From Geminicoccaceae bacterium (lineage in GTDB: Bacteria > Pseudomonadota > Alphaproteobacteria > Geminicoccales > Geminicoccaceae), in assembly GCA_028285265.1 (NCBI GenBank), contig JANQPX010000018.1, positions 248,001 through 312,000 of the forward strand: a stretch of DNA of 64,000 nt. Direction: 5' to 3'. The notes beneath the pieces were generated by a model, which was given only the letters and a program-made list of their open reading frames with translations, searched no databases and had not been told where the DNA came from. Of the stretch, positions 35,121-44,596 are shown in pieces. Every line of letters begins with the position of its first letter. Position 1 is the stretch's first letter. The position numbers and the translations under genes are program-made.

Positions 35121-37604
35121 TCACGGCGGTGTTTTTTCAGCTTGGGGGAACCCATCAGGGCTGGACAGTTGCTTCGGCGATAAGCTGGGGTGACGAATGT
35201 GAATGTCTTGCTGCGGGAACGGGATCACGATTCCTGCTTCATCGAGAGCCGTGAGGATCGCAAACCGCAAGTCGCTGCCAACTCCTAATAGTGTGTCGAT
35301 TTCACGAAGGAAGAAGCGCAGTTCGAAATCGAGCGAACTTGGACCAAAACCCTGCAGCAACACCACGGGTTCCGGCCGTGGCAGCACCAGAGGATGAGCG
35401 GCAGCGCAATCGAGCAGCAGTTGGCGAACCTGATTTGGATCGCTGCCATAGGCTACCCCTACAGCCAGGATGACGCGGCCCAGTGTATTCTTGTGTGTCC
35501 AATTCTGCACCTCGTTGGAGAGCAGATTGCTATTGGGCACCAGGACCGAAGCGTTATCGAACGTCTGAATTTCCGTCGACGTGACATTCACATGTTTGAC
35601 GTAACCCTGATGCGCGCCGTTCCCAACAACAATCCAGTCGCCAGACTTGATAGGGCGTTGGATCAAAAGAATTAGGCCGGCAATGAAGTTGCTGACCACA
35701 TGCTGTAGCCCAAAACCAATACCGACCGAAAGCGCCCCCAGAATCAGCGCAAGCTGGCTCAGATCCAGACCAAGCAGTGAGAAGGCTACCAGGGCAGCGA
35801 TCACAAGGCCGGCATAGCCGAAGCCCGTGGCAAGCGCATCGCGCGCACCCACATCGAGCCGGGTCTGTGGCAACACTCGGTTCGTGAGGAATCCCTGGAG
35901 CAGACGAACAAGAGCCAGCAGCACTAGAAATACCGCGGCGGCCGATGCGACGTCGATAAGTGACAGCGTATAGCTACCGATGTTGACACCACGCACCAGA
36001 ACAGCGGCAAGACGCCAAAACTCTGCTTCAGGGACGCCCCAGCGCAACGCAAGAAAAACAGTTAGAGCGACCACCAACGCAGCATCCAGGAGTAGCAACA
36101 GCCAGAAGATCAGCCGCGCAGCGCCACCTTCATCAAATGCCAGATGGTGACGGAGCTTGCGGCCGACTTTGCGCTTCGTTGCGGATAGGTAGCGCAGACC
36201 TTCTGCAGCCAGGGCGCGCATCAAAAACGCAAGGCTGACGAGAGCAAGCGTGAAGCTTATACGGTCTGCGAGGTACATACCGGCATAGAGATAGCCAAAG
36301 ACTCCCAACAAGACGGCAAGAACCAGAGCGCTTCGGGTTAAGAACAATGCGATGCGCAGCCGGTGAGAAGGCGGCGTGTCGTCGCCACCGGCCCGGTCAT
36401 CCGCATGGTTTCGAAAGCGCCAATTCCGCGGGCGAAGAACATTCAGCAAAGCAATGACGACAATCAACAACGCCAGGAGGCCGAGCACGCTATGCAAATT
36501 CGGATCGGCAGCAAAGAATGCGCTGATCGACTCTTCGAAGAACCGTTCCGTGCTATCCTGCGGTGGGTTCACGATGACAATAACGGCGACCACCGCGAAT
36601 CTGAGTATGAGGAAAAGGCGCACTGCCTGATGAAGTGATGAGGCCGCGTCATCACGGAAGCGACTGATGCGCCAATTCGGACGTCCTGGTGCAAGAACGG
36701 ACTTCGAGAGGCCGACAAGAATGACCACGCTCAGTAGCTCGAACAACAAGAGATCAGCTGCGATGTATAGCGTCTCGGGCAACATCTGGATCGATCTCAT
36801 CGCCCCCCAAAAGGCGGCTACAGCTGAAGCCGGGAGCACGACGTTTACGATGAACAGAGAGACGAATGCCAACAACCGGCGGCCGAGTGTTGGGGGCTCC
36901 GTCACGGAGTGATCGTCGGATTTGATAAGGGGCCGCCAACGCAGCGCTACCATGATCGCACCCACCGCGCAGAAGAGGCCTAAACTCAAGAGCAGGCGAT
37001 GATCCGCCATGTGGGAGACACTGATGCTTGACCAACTGTCTTGAAGCCCTGCCTTCAGTTCCGTCAGCCGTTTCCCAAGATGTTCTAGGCCCATCGTCAG
37101 ATTAGACGACGTCAAGGGAAAGCCCGTACGCTCGGTCAGGATCCTTGCCAGGGCGCGAAGCTCAGCGTCGGCCATCCGCGCGAACAGAATGTCGATGCGC
37201 GCTAAGGTCAATTCGCTCCGTTTACGCCACGCTTCGAAACGTTGAAAGTCGAGGCTGATCGTCGCTCGCGCTTCGGCAACTCCTTGGCTCTCGGTGAAGC
37301 CATCACTGTCCGGTTTCGGCCCGAGTGCATCAAGCAAACGCTTCTGCTCGTCGGCCCCTCTGGCCGCGCTGTCGCGTGCAGCAAGCACCGAGTTCTGCAC
37401 AACAATCAGATTATTCCTGAGGGGCGTGATCTGGCTGCGGAGAATGCCACTCCTGGCGAGATCTTGCGCAACGCTATCGAGCGTTTGGGTCCAACGCTGT
37501 TCGCGAAGGTCGAAACCATCGCTTTCCGACTGCGAGCTGTCCGCAATAGAGCTGCCCAACGTCAGTACCAATAGACTCAGCGCTGCGAAAGACACCCGAA
37601 GCAT
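35121..37604 (-). CDS. Large mechanosensitive ion channel, MscS family (DUF3772-type)
   Basis: An 827-residue membrane protein. A signal peptide is followed by a periplasmic coiled region (about 25-190), roughly nine to ten membrane segments, and then the MscS pore and cytoplasmic domain from about residue 620. LGALSVGIGFGLQHVVSN is the pore helix, RPIKSGDW the following loop, and PNSNLLSNEVQNWT a later family motif. Such channels release osmolytes on hypo-osmotic shock. It is downstream of the TRAP genes on the same strand (143-base gap) and probably unrelated to them metabolically. Confidence 0.93.
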   Translation of the reverse strand: MLRVSFAALSLLVLTLGSSIADSSQSESDGFDLREQRWTQTLDSVAQDLARSGILRSQITPLRNNLIVVQNSVLAARDSAARGADEQKRLLDALGPKPDSDGFTESQGVAEARATISLDFQRFEAWRKRSELTLARIDILFARMADAELRALARILTERTGFPLTSSNLTMGLEHLGKRLTELKAGLQDSWSSISVSHMADHRLLLSLGLFCAVGAIMVALRWRPLIKSDDHSVTEPPTLGRRLLAFVSLFIVNVVLPASAVAAFWGAMRSIQMLPETLYIAADLLLFELLSVVILVGLSKSVLAPGRPNWRISRFRDDAASSLHQAVRLFLILRFAVVAVIVIVNPPQDSTERFFEESISAFFAADPNLHSVLGLLALLIVVIALLNVLRPRNWRFRNHADDRAGGDDTPPSHRLRIALFLTRSALVLAVLLGVFGYLYAGMYLADRISFTLALVSLAFLMRALAAEGLRYLSATKRKVGRKLRHHLAFDEGGAARLIFWLLLLLDAALVVALTVFLALRWGVPEAEFWRLAAVLVRGVNIGSYTLSLIDVASAAAVFLVLLALVRLLQGFLTNRVLPQTRLDVGARDALATGFGYAGLVIAALVAFSLLGLDLSQLALILGALSVGIGFGLQHVVSNFIAGLILLIQRPIKSGDWIVVGNGAHQGYVKHVNVTSTEIQTFDNASVLVPNSNLLSNEVQNWTHKNTLGRVILAVGVAYGSDPNQVRQLLLDCAAAHPLVLPRPEPVVLLQGFGPSSLDFELRFFLREIDTLLGVGSDLRFAILTALDEAGIVIPFPQQDIHIRHPSLSPKQLSSPDGFPQAEKTPP

Positions 37605-37747
37605 TGATTCAACCCTTGCACGCCAACCATGGAATCCGGAAATCTACCAACCGATCTCGTTCATAGCCCACATCTCCGAATGCTCGCCAGAAAGACAAGG
37701 GAAAATAGCACCGTGGCGACTATCCGGCGACGAAACCTCGATCGATC

Positions 37748-39043
37748 TCACATCAGCGTATTGGGAAGATAGAGTGCCAGCTGTGGCATAGCCGTTAGCA
37801 AGGCAACGCCCGCTAGCAGGAGGAGCCAATAGGGAATCGTGGCCAGAGCGGCGGCGCCGAGCGTTACCTCTTCTCGTGTGACTGATACGAGAACAGAGAG
37901 ATTGAGACCGACCGGTGGGGTGACTTGGCCGATCTCGATCATGATCGTGATGATAACGCCGAGCCAGATGGCGTCGTAACCAAGGCCGGTCATGAGCGGG
38001 AAAACGATCGGCAGGGTCATGATCATCAACGAAAGACCATCAAAGAAACAACCGAGCAGGAGATAAACCAGAACAACGATGGCGAGCACCGTTGCCGGTC
38101 CGAGATCGATAGCTTCCACCGATTCCAAAATGGCTTGCGGCACCCCGAGCAGACTCACGGCTTGAGCCAGAATTGTCGCTCCCATGACGACGAAGGCGAT
38201 GGACGCGTAAAGCAGGATCGCATTGTAGAGACTGGCTGCCAGCGTTTCGATGTCGAGCGAACCCCAGAAACGGCCGACGACAATGGTTGCCAACACGCCG
38301 AGACCAGCCGCTTCAGTTGGCGTGGCGATGCCGTAGGTAATGCTGCCCATGATCGCGATGATGAGCACGAGGAAAGGCCAGAGGCCTAGGAGATCGAGTA
38401 GAATCTTTCGAAGCCAAAGCTTCTGATCATCCCTAGGCGCCAGTGTCGGCACCATCAGGCAGCGAACCAAGATGTAGCCCATGAACAGGACTGCGATCAG
38501 AATGCCTGGAATGATACCAGCCATGAAAAGACGCCCAATCGACGTCTCCGTGAGGGCACCATAGATTAGCAAGGACAAACTCGGCGGGATCAACAGGCCA
38601 AGCGTGCCGCCTCCGGCAAGCGAACCAACCACCATCCTGCGGTCATAGCCGCGTTTCGCCATTTCCGGATAGGCGACCGAACCCACGGCTGCGGCCGTCG
38701 ATAGGCTTGAGCCACTCACGGCACCGAACAGCGTGCAGACCGCAATGTTGGTGTGTAGTAAACCGCCCGGCACACGCCGGAAGAGCGGCGTAAGTGCCGT
38801 ATAGATTCGTTCGCTGACACCACTCCTCAGCATGATCTCACCCAGCATGATGAAGAGTGGAATGGCACTGAGAGTGAAGGAATTGAAGACGTTCCAAACC
38901 GCATCGACCGCAACGAACGTCACACCGCCAGCCGCGAACTGAAGGAGCAGAAATCCCGTAAGTCCGAGCGCTGCGCCCAATGCCAGACCCGATCCTGCAA
39001 AGGCGATCAATCCACCAAGCAGCAAAGACCAAAATGTTGTCAT
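37748..39043 (-). CDS. TRAP transporter large permease (DctM)
   Basis: A 431-residue protein of about 12 membrane segments. GLLIPPSLSLLIYG, TEAAGLGVLATIVVG and VTPPVGLNLSV match the conserved DctM core. It is the Na+-driven translocation subunit of a tripartite ATP-independent importer. It lies 7 bases after the DctQ gene and is the last TRAP gene. Whether the substrate is a sialic-acid-like sugar acid or another carboxylate is not evident. Confidence 0.95.
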   Translation of the reverse strand: MTTFWSLLLGGLIAFAGSGLALGAALGLTGFLLLQFAAGGVTFVAVDAVWNVFNSFTLSAIPLFIMLGEIMLRSGVSERIYTALTPLFRRVPGGLLHTNIAVCTLFGAVSGSSLSTAAAVGSVAYPEMAKRGYDRRMVVGSLAGGGTLGLLIPPSLSLLIYGALTETSIGRLFMAGIIPGILIAVLFMGYILVRCLMVPTLAPRDDQKLWLRKILLDLLGLWPFLVLIIAIMGSITYGIATPTEAAGLGVLATIVVGRFWGSLDIETLAASLYNAILLYASIAFVVMGATILAQAVSLLGVPQAILESVEAIDLGPATVLAIVVLVYLLLGCFFDGLSLMIMTLPIVFPLMTGLGYDAIWLGVIITIMIEIGQVTPPVGLNLSVLVSVTREEVTLGAAALATIPYWLLLLAGVALLTAMPQLALYLPNTLM

Positions 39044-39050
39044 GCCTTGC

Positions 39051-39572
39051 TCAGCTTCGCTGAGGCCCGACCAGGCCCCGAAGGATAAAGGCCATCGACG
39101 TCAAGATCATTGAGAAGGGAATGAGCGCCATCCACGGATACATTAGGAGACGCGCAACCTCTGTTTTGAGGTTGCGATCGAACGCGAATTCCAGCCAAGG
39201 CAAACAAAGCGCGACGTACCAAATACAGAAGATGAAGCCGAAGAATCCTGCGGCGAAGCCGACCCATTGCCTCGTCTTGTGAGGCAGATTCGCGATGAGG
39301 ATGGAAACGCGCACATGCTCAGCTCTTAGCGTCACCAACGGCAACGCCAAAAAGAAGGCCGATGTCATCAACAAGCCCACAAGTTCCTCGGTCACGTGCA
39401 GCGGGGCTCGCGCGACATGGCGCATGGTCACACTCATGGCGATTAACAAGACGATCGCGCTGCCGGCGATCGCCGCGAGAACGGCGAGCCCTCGAAAGAC
39501 TGGCAACAGCCATTCCTGCACCCGGTGCGCTATGGCCGAAACGCTTCCTTCCGCGAGCTCGTCGTCCTTCAA
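39051..39572 (-). CDS. TRAP transporter small permease (DctQ)
   Basis: A 173-residue protein with four hydrophobic segments in the DctQ arrangement (AIAGSAIVLLIAMSVTMRHV, then LVGLLMTSAFFLALPLV and ARLLMYPWMALIPF). It lies between DctP (2-base gap) and DctM (7-base gap) and forms the membrane complex with DctM. Confidence 0.92.
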   Translation of the reverse strand: MKDDELAEGSVSAIAHRVQEWLLPVFRGLAVLAAIAGSAIVLLIAMSVTMRHVARAPLHVTEELVGLLMTSAFFLALPLVTLRAEHVRVSILIANLPHKTRQWVGFAAGFFGFIFCIWYVALCLPWLEFAFDRNLKTEVARLLMYPWMALIPFSMILTSMAFILRGLVGPQRS

Positions 39573-39574
39573 GA

Positions 39575-40585
39575 TCAGCGGCCAAGCACGCCTAGGATGC
39601 GCTCTCGATAGTCAGGCGCCTGTCCGCCAGCCTCTTCGGCCAATTCCTTCCAAGTTGCCGAGGCTGCCTCAAGAAAAGCAGCTCGATCATCCTCAGAGAA
39701 AGGCTCTAAAAACTCCACCCCTTGCTCAGCAAGCTTAGCGCGCGCTGCCTGCTCGTTCTCCTCGGCCTTTGAATACTCGTTCGTGCGTGCCCAAACATTG
39801 TCGGCCGCCGTGGTCACAGCTTCCCGTTCGGCATCGCTCAAGCCATCCCAAGCCTCCTGATCGGCGCCAAGGACATAGGGCACACTCGCGATCGGATAGA
39901 GGTATGACGCGTATTTTGCGACTTCCTGCAATGAGATCGTATGGGCGAACAAGGCTGGATAGACAGCGCAATCGACGACACCGGTCTGCAGTGCCACATA
40001 GAGTTCGGTCTGACCGACGATCTGCGCTGCGACATCCAGCTTCGAGAAGGTTTCGACCTGATCCTTGCTCCAAACTCGGAGCTTCCGCGTGCGCAGGTCT
40101 TCGAGCGTGCGCACCGGTTCATCACGGCAGAAGATCGAAGCCTTGAGCAACGGAAGCGCCATGAATCCGGTTGGTGCGATACCCCACTCGGCGAGCTCTT
40201 GTTTGTAGATCTCCTGGATTTCGGGGAGGACCTTCAGCAATTCATCCGAGCTGCCGACTGATCCCTGCACCAGCACAGCACTCAATGCGGGTGCATCGCG
40301 TCCGAGATAGTTTGCCCAGACAAGGCCCATCTCGACGGCCCCTCCGGGCAGCCAGCGAACGACGTCATTGTCCTTGAGGTTCAGCGAGCCGCCGTGGAAG
40401 ACCTTGATCGTTAGACTACCGTCGCTGAGCTCTGCAACCTCGTCGGCGAACATATCGAGCTGCTTGGCTTCGTTCCGGGTCTCCGGAAGCCCATTATTGA
40501 ACCGCCATTCCGCAGCATCAATGGTCGTCGACAGACCGACCATGCAGACAGTAGCGGCGAGCAAACGAATGGCAGACTTTTCCAT
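39575..40585 (-). CDS. TRAP transporter substrate-binding protein (DctP)
   Basis: A 336-residue periplasmic receptor with a signal peptide ending near residue 25. It begins [18 protein letters not shown] and contains [10 protein letters not shown], where the conserved Arg that grips the substrate carboxylate lies. GGGAGG lies before ATG 40585. It follows the CUT1 permease gene by 68 bases on the same strand. With NanE and NanK homologues upstream, a sialic-acid or other sugar-acid ligand is possible, but the sequence does not prove it. Confidence 0.93.
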   Translation of the reverse strand: MEKSAIRLLAATVCMVGLSTTIDAAEWRFNNGLPETRNEAKQLDMFADEVAELSDGSLTIKVFHGGSLNLKDNDVVRWLPGGAVEMGLVWANYLGRDAPALSAVLVQGSVGSSDELLKVLPEIQEIYKQELAEWGIAPTGFMALPLLKASIFCRDEPVRTLEDLRTRKLRVWSKDQVETFSKLDVAAQIVGQTELYVALQTGVVDCAVYPALFAHTISLQEVAKYASYLYPIASVPYVLGADQEAWDGLSDAEREAVTTAADNVWARTNEYSKAEENEQAARAKLAEQGVEFLEPFSEDDRAAFLEAASATWKELAEEAGGQAPDYRERILGVLGR

Positions 40586-40653
40586 AGGACCTCCCTTTTA
40601 CTCTTTTGGGAAAGGCTAGCGCTGATGGCTAGAGCTCGCAACCTGCTACGCTG

Positions 40654-41487
40654 CTAGCCCTTCGTGGCTCCGATGGCGAGCGATTTACCTGCTTGCCGAT
40701 ACATGAAGAGCCCCAGTAGCAGCGGCGGAAGGGTCGCCAGGATCATCACGGCAGCAGCAACACCCCAGCGTACCCCGCCGCCAGACGCCGCGAAAAAAAA
40801 CGATGCGCCGACACTTACCGGTGTTGCTGATGCGGTCGTCAGCATGAGACCGAACAAAAACTCATTCCAAGAATAGATGAAAGCAAGAATGGCGGTCGCG
40901 GCGATCACGTTGAGCGACATCGGCATCACGACATGAATAAGCAGTCGTGTGGTCGACGCGCCATCGACACGGGCTGCTTCTTCAATCTCAAGCGGCAAGT
41001 CGATGATCGATGAATAAAACAACACCAACGCCAGCGGGATGTTGATGAGGCAAAAGATGAAGGCAAGACCTAGACGCGTGTCGAGCAGACCCACTTGTTG
41101 ATACATTAAGTAGATCGGTATTGCGAAGATGATCAGCGGTACGGCACGCAAATTCATAATGACAGGCAGGAGCCAGCTCCGCGCCATGCCAAATCTTGCC
41201 ATGGCATAGGCCGCCGGGAAGCTAAGAAGGATCGCCATGGCCGAACCGAGCAACGACGCGATCAGACTATTCAAAAGAAAGTGCAGCAGGTCGAAGCGGT
41301 CAGCCATCTCGAAGATGGCACGGTAGTTGGCAAGCGTCGGCAGCTCGATCCACAAGGAAGCGTTGCTTGCGATCTCGGAATCGGATTTCAGCGACGTGAT
41401 CAATGTCGCGAGGACCGGAAAGTTCATGATGAAGGCAGCAAGAACGAACACCAGCCAGCGCACAAGATTGGCAAGCCTTGCCCTCAT
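40654..41487 (-). CDS. Carbohydrate ABC transporter permease (MalG-like, CUT1)
   Basis: A 277-residue permease with six membrane segments and an EAA loop (IEEAARVDGASTTRLLIHVVMP). It overlaps its MalF-like partner by ATGA. It ends the transporter part of the NanE-NanK-SBP-MalF-MalG operon. No ATPase gene is present in this operon. Confidence 0.93.
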   Translation of the reverse strand: MRARLANLVRWLVFVLAAFIMNFPVLATLITSLKSDSEIASNASLWIELPTLANYRAIFEMADRFDLLHFLLNSLIASLLGSAMAILLSFPAAYAMARFGMARSWLLPVIMNLRAVPLIIFAIPIYLMYQQVGLLDTRLGLAFIFCLINIPLALVLFYSSIIDLPLEIEEAARVDGASTTRLLIHVVMPMSLNVIAATAILAFIYSWNEFLFGLMLTTASATPVSVGASFFFAASGGGVRWGVAAAVMILATLPPLLLGLFMYRQAGKSLAIGATKG

Positions 41488-42359
41488 GTCGTTCGTCTAA
41501 CCAGAGCCAATCGGTCGATAGCAAGCAGCACCGCTAATGAGGCCGCCAGCAACAACATGGATGCGGCAACAGCAAGACCGATGTTCCCGACCTTAAAGAA
41601 GGCCTGATAGATGTAGATACTCATCGACGTCGTCGATCCACCAGCGCCTGCGCCCACCAGCGTGTAGATGTTGTCGAACACACGAAAACTGTCGATGAAG
41701 CGGATGAAGAAGGTTACGCCCAAGGCTGGTGCTAACATCGGCAGATCGATCAGCCGGAGACGCGCGAACCCGGTTGCGCCATCAATAGCTGCCGCCTCAC
41801 GCACCTCCGGCGGAATCGCGGCATAGGCCGTATGCAGAATCAGGAGGGCAAATGGCGTCCATTGTAGAACCTCGATAATGACCAGCGTGGTGAAGGCGTT
41901 GTCGTTGGAAAGAAATGCAGGAAAATCGCCAAACCACGCGAGCAGATAATAGGGCACCGGTCCAACGAATTCGTGCAGAATCAACCGATACATCAAGCCG
42001 ACCAAAGCCGGTGCCACCATCATCGGCAGCATTAGGAATGCCATCAGCCATGGTCGTCTCTCGAGCAATGGCGCCAGAAAGATAGCGAGCATCAACCCTG
42101 CGAGCACCTCAACGAGCGCCGCTAGTAGACCAAACCGCAACGAAAACCATCCAGCCTGCCAGAACTCTGGATCAGCAATCGCTTTGCTGTAGTTGGCAAA
42201 GCCGATCAGCGTCGGCGATCGAATGCTGTCAAAGCTGACGTCCGAAAGGCTGTAGTAAAGGTCGACCAGTAGCGGAAGACCGAGCAATGCAAGAAGAAAC
42301 GCGGTCAAAGGTGCGAGAAGAAAAATACCTTCCCGCGCCTTCCTCAATCGCTCAACCAT
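41484..42359 (-). CDS. Carbohydrate ABC transporter permease (MalF-like, CUT1)
   Basis: A 291-residue inner-membrane permease with an EAA loop near REAAAIDGATGFARLRLIDLP and six membrane segments. It starts 42 bases after the binding-protein stop, across a hairpin, and overlaps the MalG-like gene. Its docking ATPase must be supplied from another locus, perhaps the MalK-type product of 8349-9461. Confidence 0.93.
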   Translation of the reverse strand: MVERLRKAREGIFLLAPLTAFLLALLGLPLLVDLYYSLSDVSFDSIRSPTLIGFANYSKAIADPEFWQAGWFSLRFGLLAALVEVLAGLMLAIFLAPLLERRPWLMAFLMLPMMVAPALVGLMYRLILHEFVGPVPYYLLAWFGDFPAFLSNDNAFTTLVIIEVLQWTPFALLILHTAYAAIPPEVREAAAIDGATGFARLRLIDLPMLAPALGVTFFIRFIDSFRVFDNIYTLVGAGAGGSTTSMSIYIYQAFFKVGNIGLAVAASMLLLAASLAVLLAIDRLALVRRTT

Positions 42360-42361
42360 GC

Positions 42362-42388
42362 GCCACCGCGCTTAAGCAGGGCGGTGGC
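42362..42388 (-). other. Intercistronic stem-loop after binding-protein gene
   Basis: GCCACCGC, an 11-base loop, GCGGTGGC: an 8-bp GC-rich stem that fills the 42-base gap between the binding-protein stop and the MalF-like start. There is no T-run. It probably acts as a message-stabilising or partial-attenuation element. Confidence 0.5.
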
Positions 42389-42401
42389 ACGGTTGTCGAC
42401 A

Positions 42402-43721
42402 TCATTCCTGCAAAAGCTCGGCCATGCCGGACGAGGTTGCCGCAAGCGCATCGTCGATCGACTTCGCGCCACTCCAATATGCTGTAAACTCCTTCGCCTG
42501 CAGCTCATAGACTTGGAGAGCCTTGGCCGAAGTCCCACCATTCATGACAAAGCCGTACTGACCGGCAAACTCGCCAAGCGTAATCAAGTCCGGTCGGTCT
42601 TCAGCAAGTACCGACGTGATGGCTTCCGAAACTGCAGGTGAACCCCCGGATCTCGCATAAAGCTCCATGGCATCGGCCGTGGCGAGCCAGTTGATGAACT
42701 TTAAAGCGCCTTCCTTGTTCTTAGCCTCCTTGTTGAGGCCAAGGCCAAGACCGTGAATGTGGGTATAGCGGCCATCAGGGCCGGTGGGCGGCGCGACCGT
42801 GCCGATCTTGCCAGCAACAGCCGCCGTCTTCTCCGGGTTGTCGAGATCACCAAGGGCTGCATTCCATTGCAGCATCGTCGCAGCCTGGCCCGAGCCGAAC
42901 GCAGCATTGGCCTCGGCATACTCGTAAGCGGTCGAATCCTTGGGCGACGTGCCGGCATCGTAGAGTGTCTTATAGAGTTCGAGCGCTGCTCGGAAGGCTG
43001 GGCTGTCGACGGTGATCTCGCCCCCTTGATCCATCCAGTCGCCACCCTGGGCGCGCGCTGCCGAATGCCAAACCATCATATTGAATAGGAGGTTTTTCAT
43101 CTGGAGCACGGCACCATAGCGGGTCGGGCTATCGGGATTGATCGACTTGGTGAAGAACAACGCCGTTGCCGCCCAGTCCTCCCAATTCCATTGATCCGGA
43201 TCTTTGGGAGTCATCGCCTGGCCCATATGTTCCTGGCTGATCTCGCTGTAGCGGGCCTGCCAGTCGCCATCGGCCAACAACTGATCGATAAGGTCCTTCC
43301 GATAATACATGAAGTGCAAGGAAAGATCGGTCGGCACGCCGTATTGCTTACCGTCGAATTGCATGGTGGCGAGGACTTTGTCACTGAAGACGTCACCTGC
43401 ATCTTCTGGCAGCGTCACCGGCTCCATAAACGGCGCATAACGCCCAATGGCATAGGTCGCGAGTAGGTTGATGTCGAACTCCTGCGACCCTGCAGCGAGG
43501 TCGGCGGCAAGCTTGTCGAAAAAACCATCACGGTTAAAGAAGATCAGCTTGACCTGATCAGTCTCGGCCGCGTCCGCATTGTAAACCTCGGCCGCCTTTC
43601 TAAGAGCCTCCTCTTCCGGTCCACCAGGCCAGCCGAGCACGATCACTTCAGCCGAAGCCTGCGACAGTCCGACAGCTGTCAGCAACGCTGCGCCTATCCA
43701 TCCTGACGTCCATCGTCTCAT
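42402..43721 (-). CDS. Sugar ABC transporter substrate-binding protein (family 1, CUT1)
   Basis: A 439-residue periplasmic protein. The signal peptide is MRRWTSGW...SQASA, followed by EVIVLGWPGGPEEEALRK. The family 1 receptor features VPTDLSLHFMYYRKDL and GLGLNKEAKNKEGALKFINW are present. I chose ATG 43721 because GGGAGG lies 9 bases upstream and the signal peptide begins there. It overlaps the stop of the ROK kinase gene by 4 bases, so receptor translation may be coupled to the kinase. Confidence 0.93.
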   Translation of the reverse strand: MRRWTSGWIGAALLTAVGLSQASAEVIVLGWPGGPEEEALRKAAEVYNADAAETDQVKLIFFNRDGFFDKLAADLAAGSQEFDINLLATYAIGRYAPFMEPVTLPEDAGDVFSDKVLATMQFDGKQYGVPTDLSLHFMYYRKDLIDQLLADGDWQARYSEISQEHMGQAMTPKDPDQWNWEDWAATALFFTKSINPDSPTRYGAVLQMKNLLFNMMVWHSAARAQGGDWMDQGGEITVDSPAFRAALELYKTLYDAGTSPKDSTAYEYAEANAAFGSGQAATMLQWNAALGDLDNPEKTAAVAGKIGTVAPPTGPDGRYTHIHGLGLGLNKEAKNKEGALKFINWLATADAMELYARSGGSPAVSEAITSVLAEDRPDLITLGEFAGQYGFVMNGGTSAKALQVYELQAKEFTAYWSGAKSIDDALAATSSGMAELLQE

Positions 43722-44596
43722 GGTCGTTTTCCTCCCTGTTGATTTCGTTTTGCCATGGCGAGATCGGCAGCACCGATCACACCGGCATATTGTCCGAGCG
43801 CCGCATGGCAAAGCCTCGGTCTGAAATCAGCCGGCAACGCCTCCAGGCAACGTCCGAACTGTTTGAGCATGCCATCCGCAAGGCCTATGCCGCCACCGAT
43901 GATGAACATTGCTGGGTCAAACAACATGTGAAGGTTCAAGATGAGTCTTGCGATCTGCTCGGAAGCACGCGCCACAATCGCTTCCGCCCAAGCCTCACCT
44001 TCACGGCTAGCAACAATGACGCCCCGTGCATCGATGTCGTGTCCGGCCAGCTTTGCAGCGGAGGCGATCCATAAGCCGGAGGCCTGATCCTCTAAACGCC
44101 CGACTTCAGGAGGTGTACCAAACCGGGTCTGCCCAGCACTTCCAGCTAGGCCATGCTGGCCGGTGACGAGCCGTCCATTGACCACCACACCTCCACCAAT
44201 GCCGGTTGAGATGGTGAGAAAAACCAAATCTTCGCCCTGCCCTACCCCGTGGCGATACTCCCCCCAGGCAGCGGCCTGTGCATCGTTGACGCAAGTGATC
44301 GGCAGGTCAAATCGACGATGCAGTTCATCGGCCAGAGGAAAGCCCGGCTCTATCGGCAGTGTCTTTGGATTGAGCGCTGACCAGCAGCCGTCCGTTATCA
44401 CGCCTGTAACCGCAACACCAACCGCCTGATACCGGCCACGCCAGTCGAGGGTGAGATCGGCGACGGCATCGCACCAGGTGGCTGCTTTACCGCTACGCTC
44501 CGTCGAAGCGATTCGTTGTTCGAGAACGGTTCCACCCTCAATCAGGGTAGCCAGAATCTTGCTGCCACCAATATCGATGGCAAGACAAGCGGTCAT
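43718..44596 (-). CDS. nanK: ROK family sugar kinase (N-acetylmannosamine kinase-like)
   Basis: A 292-residue ROK kinase. The phosphate loop is DIGGSK (8-13), catalytic Asp105 is in VNDAQ and STGIGGG is at 130-136. The usual zinc-binding Cys motif of ROK proteins is missing, and the GH that coordinates zinc reads Gly-Gln (Gln156). There is no N-terminal DNA-binding domain, so it is an enzyme and not a repressor. Together with the adjoining NanE homologue (4-base overlap) it fits phosphorylation of N-acetylmannosamine before C2 epimerisation. Confidence 0.85.
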   Translation of the reverse strand: MTACLAIDIGGSKILATLIEGGTVLEQRIASTERSGKAATWCDAVADLTLDWRGRYQAVGVAVTGVITDGCWSALNPKTLPIEPGFPLADELHRRFDLPITCVNDAQAAAWGEYRHGVGQGEDLVFLTISTGIGGGVVVNGRLVTGQHGLAGSAGQTRFGTPPEVGRLEDQASGLWIASAAKLAGHDIDARGVIVASREGEAWAEAIVARASEQIARLILNLHMLFDPAMFIIGGGIGLADGMLKQFGRCLEALPADFRPRLCHAALGQYAGVIGAADLAMAKRNQQGGKRP

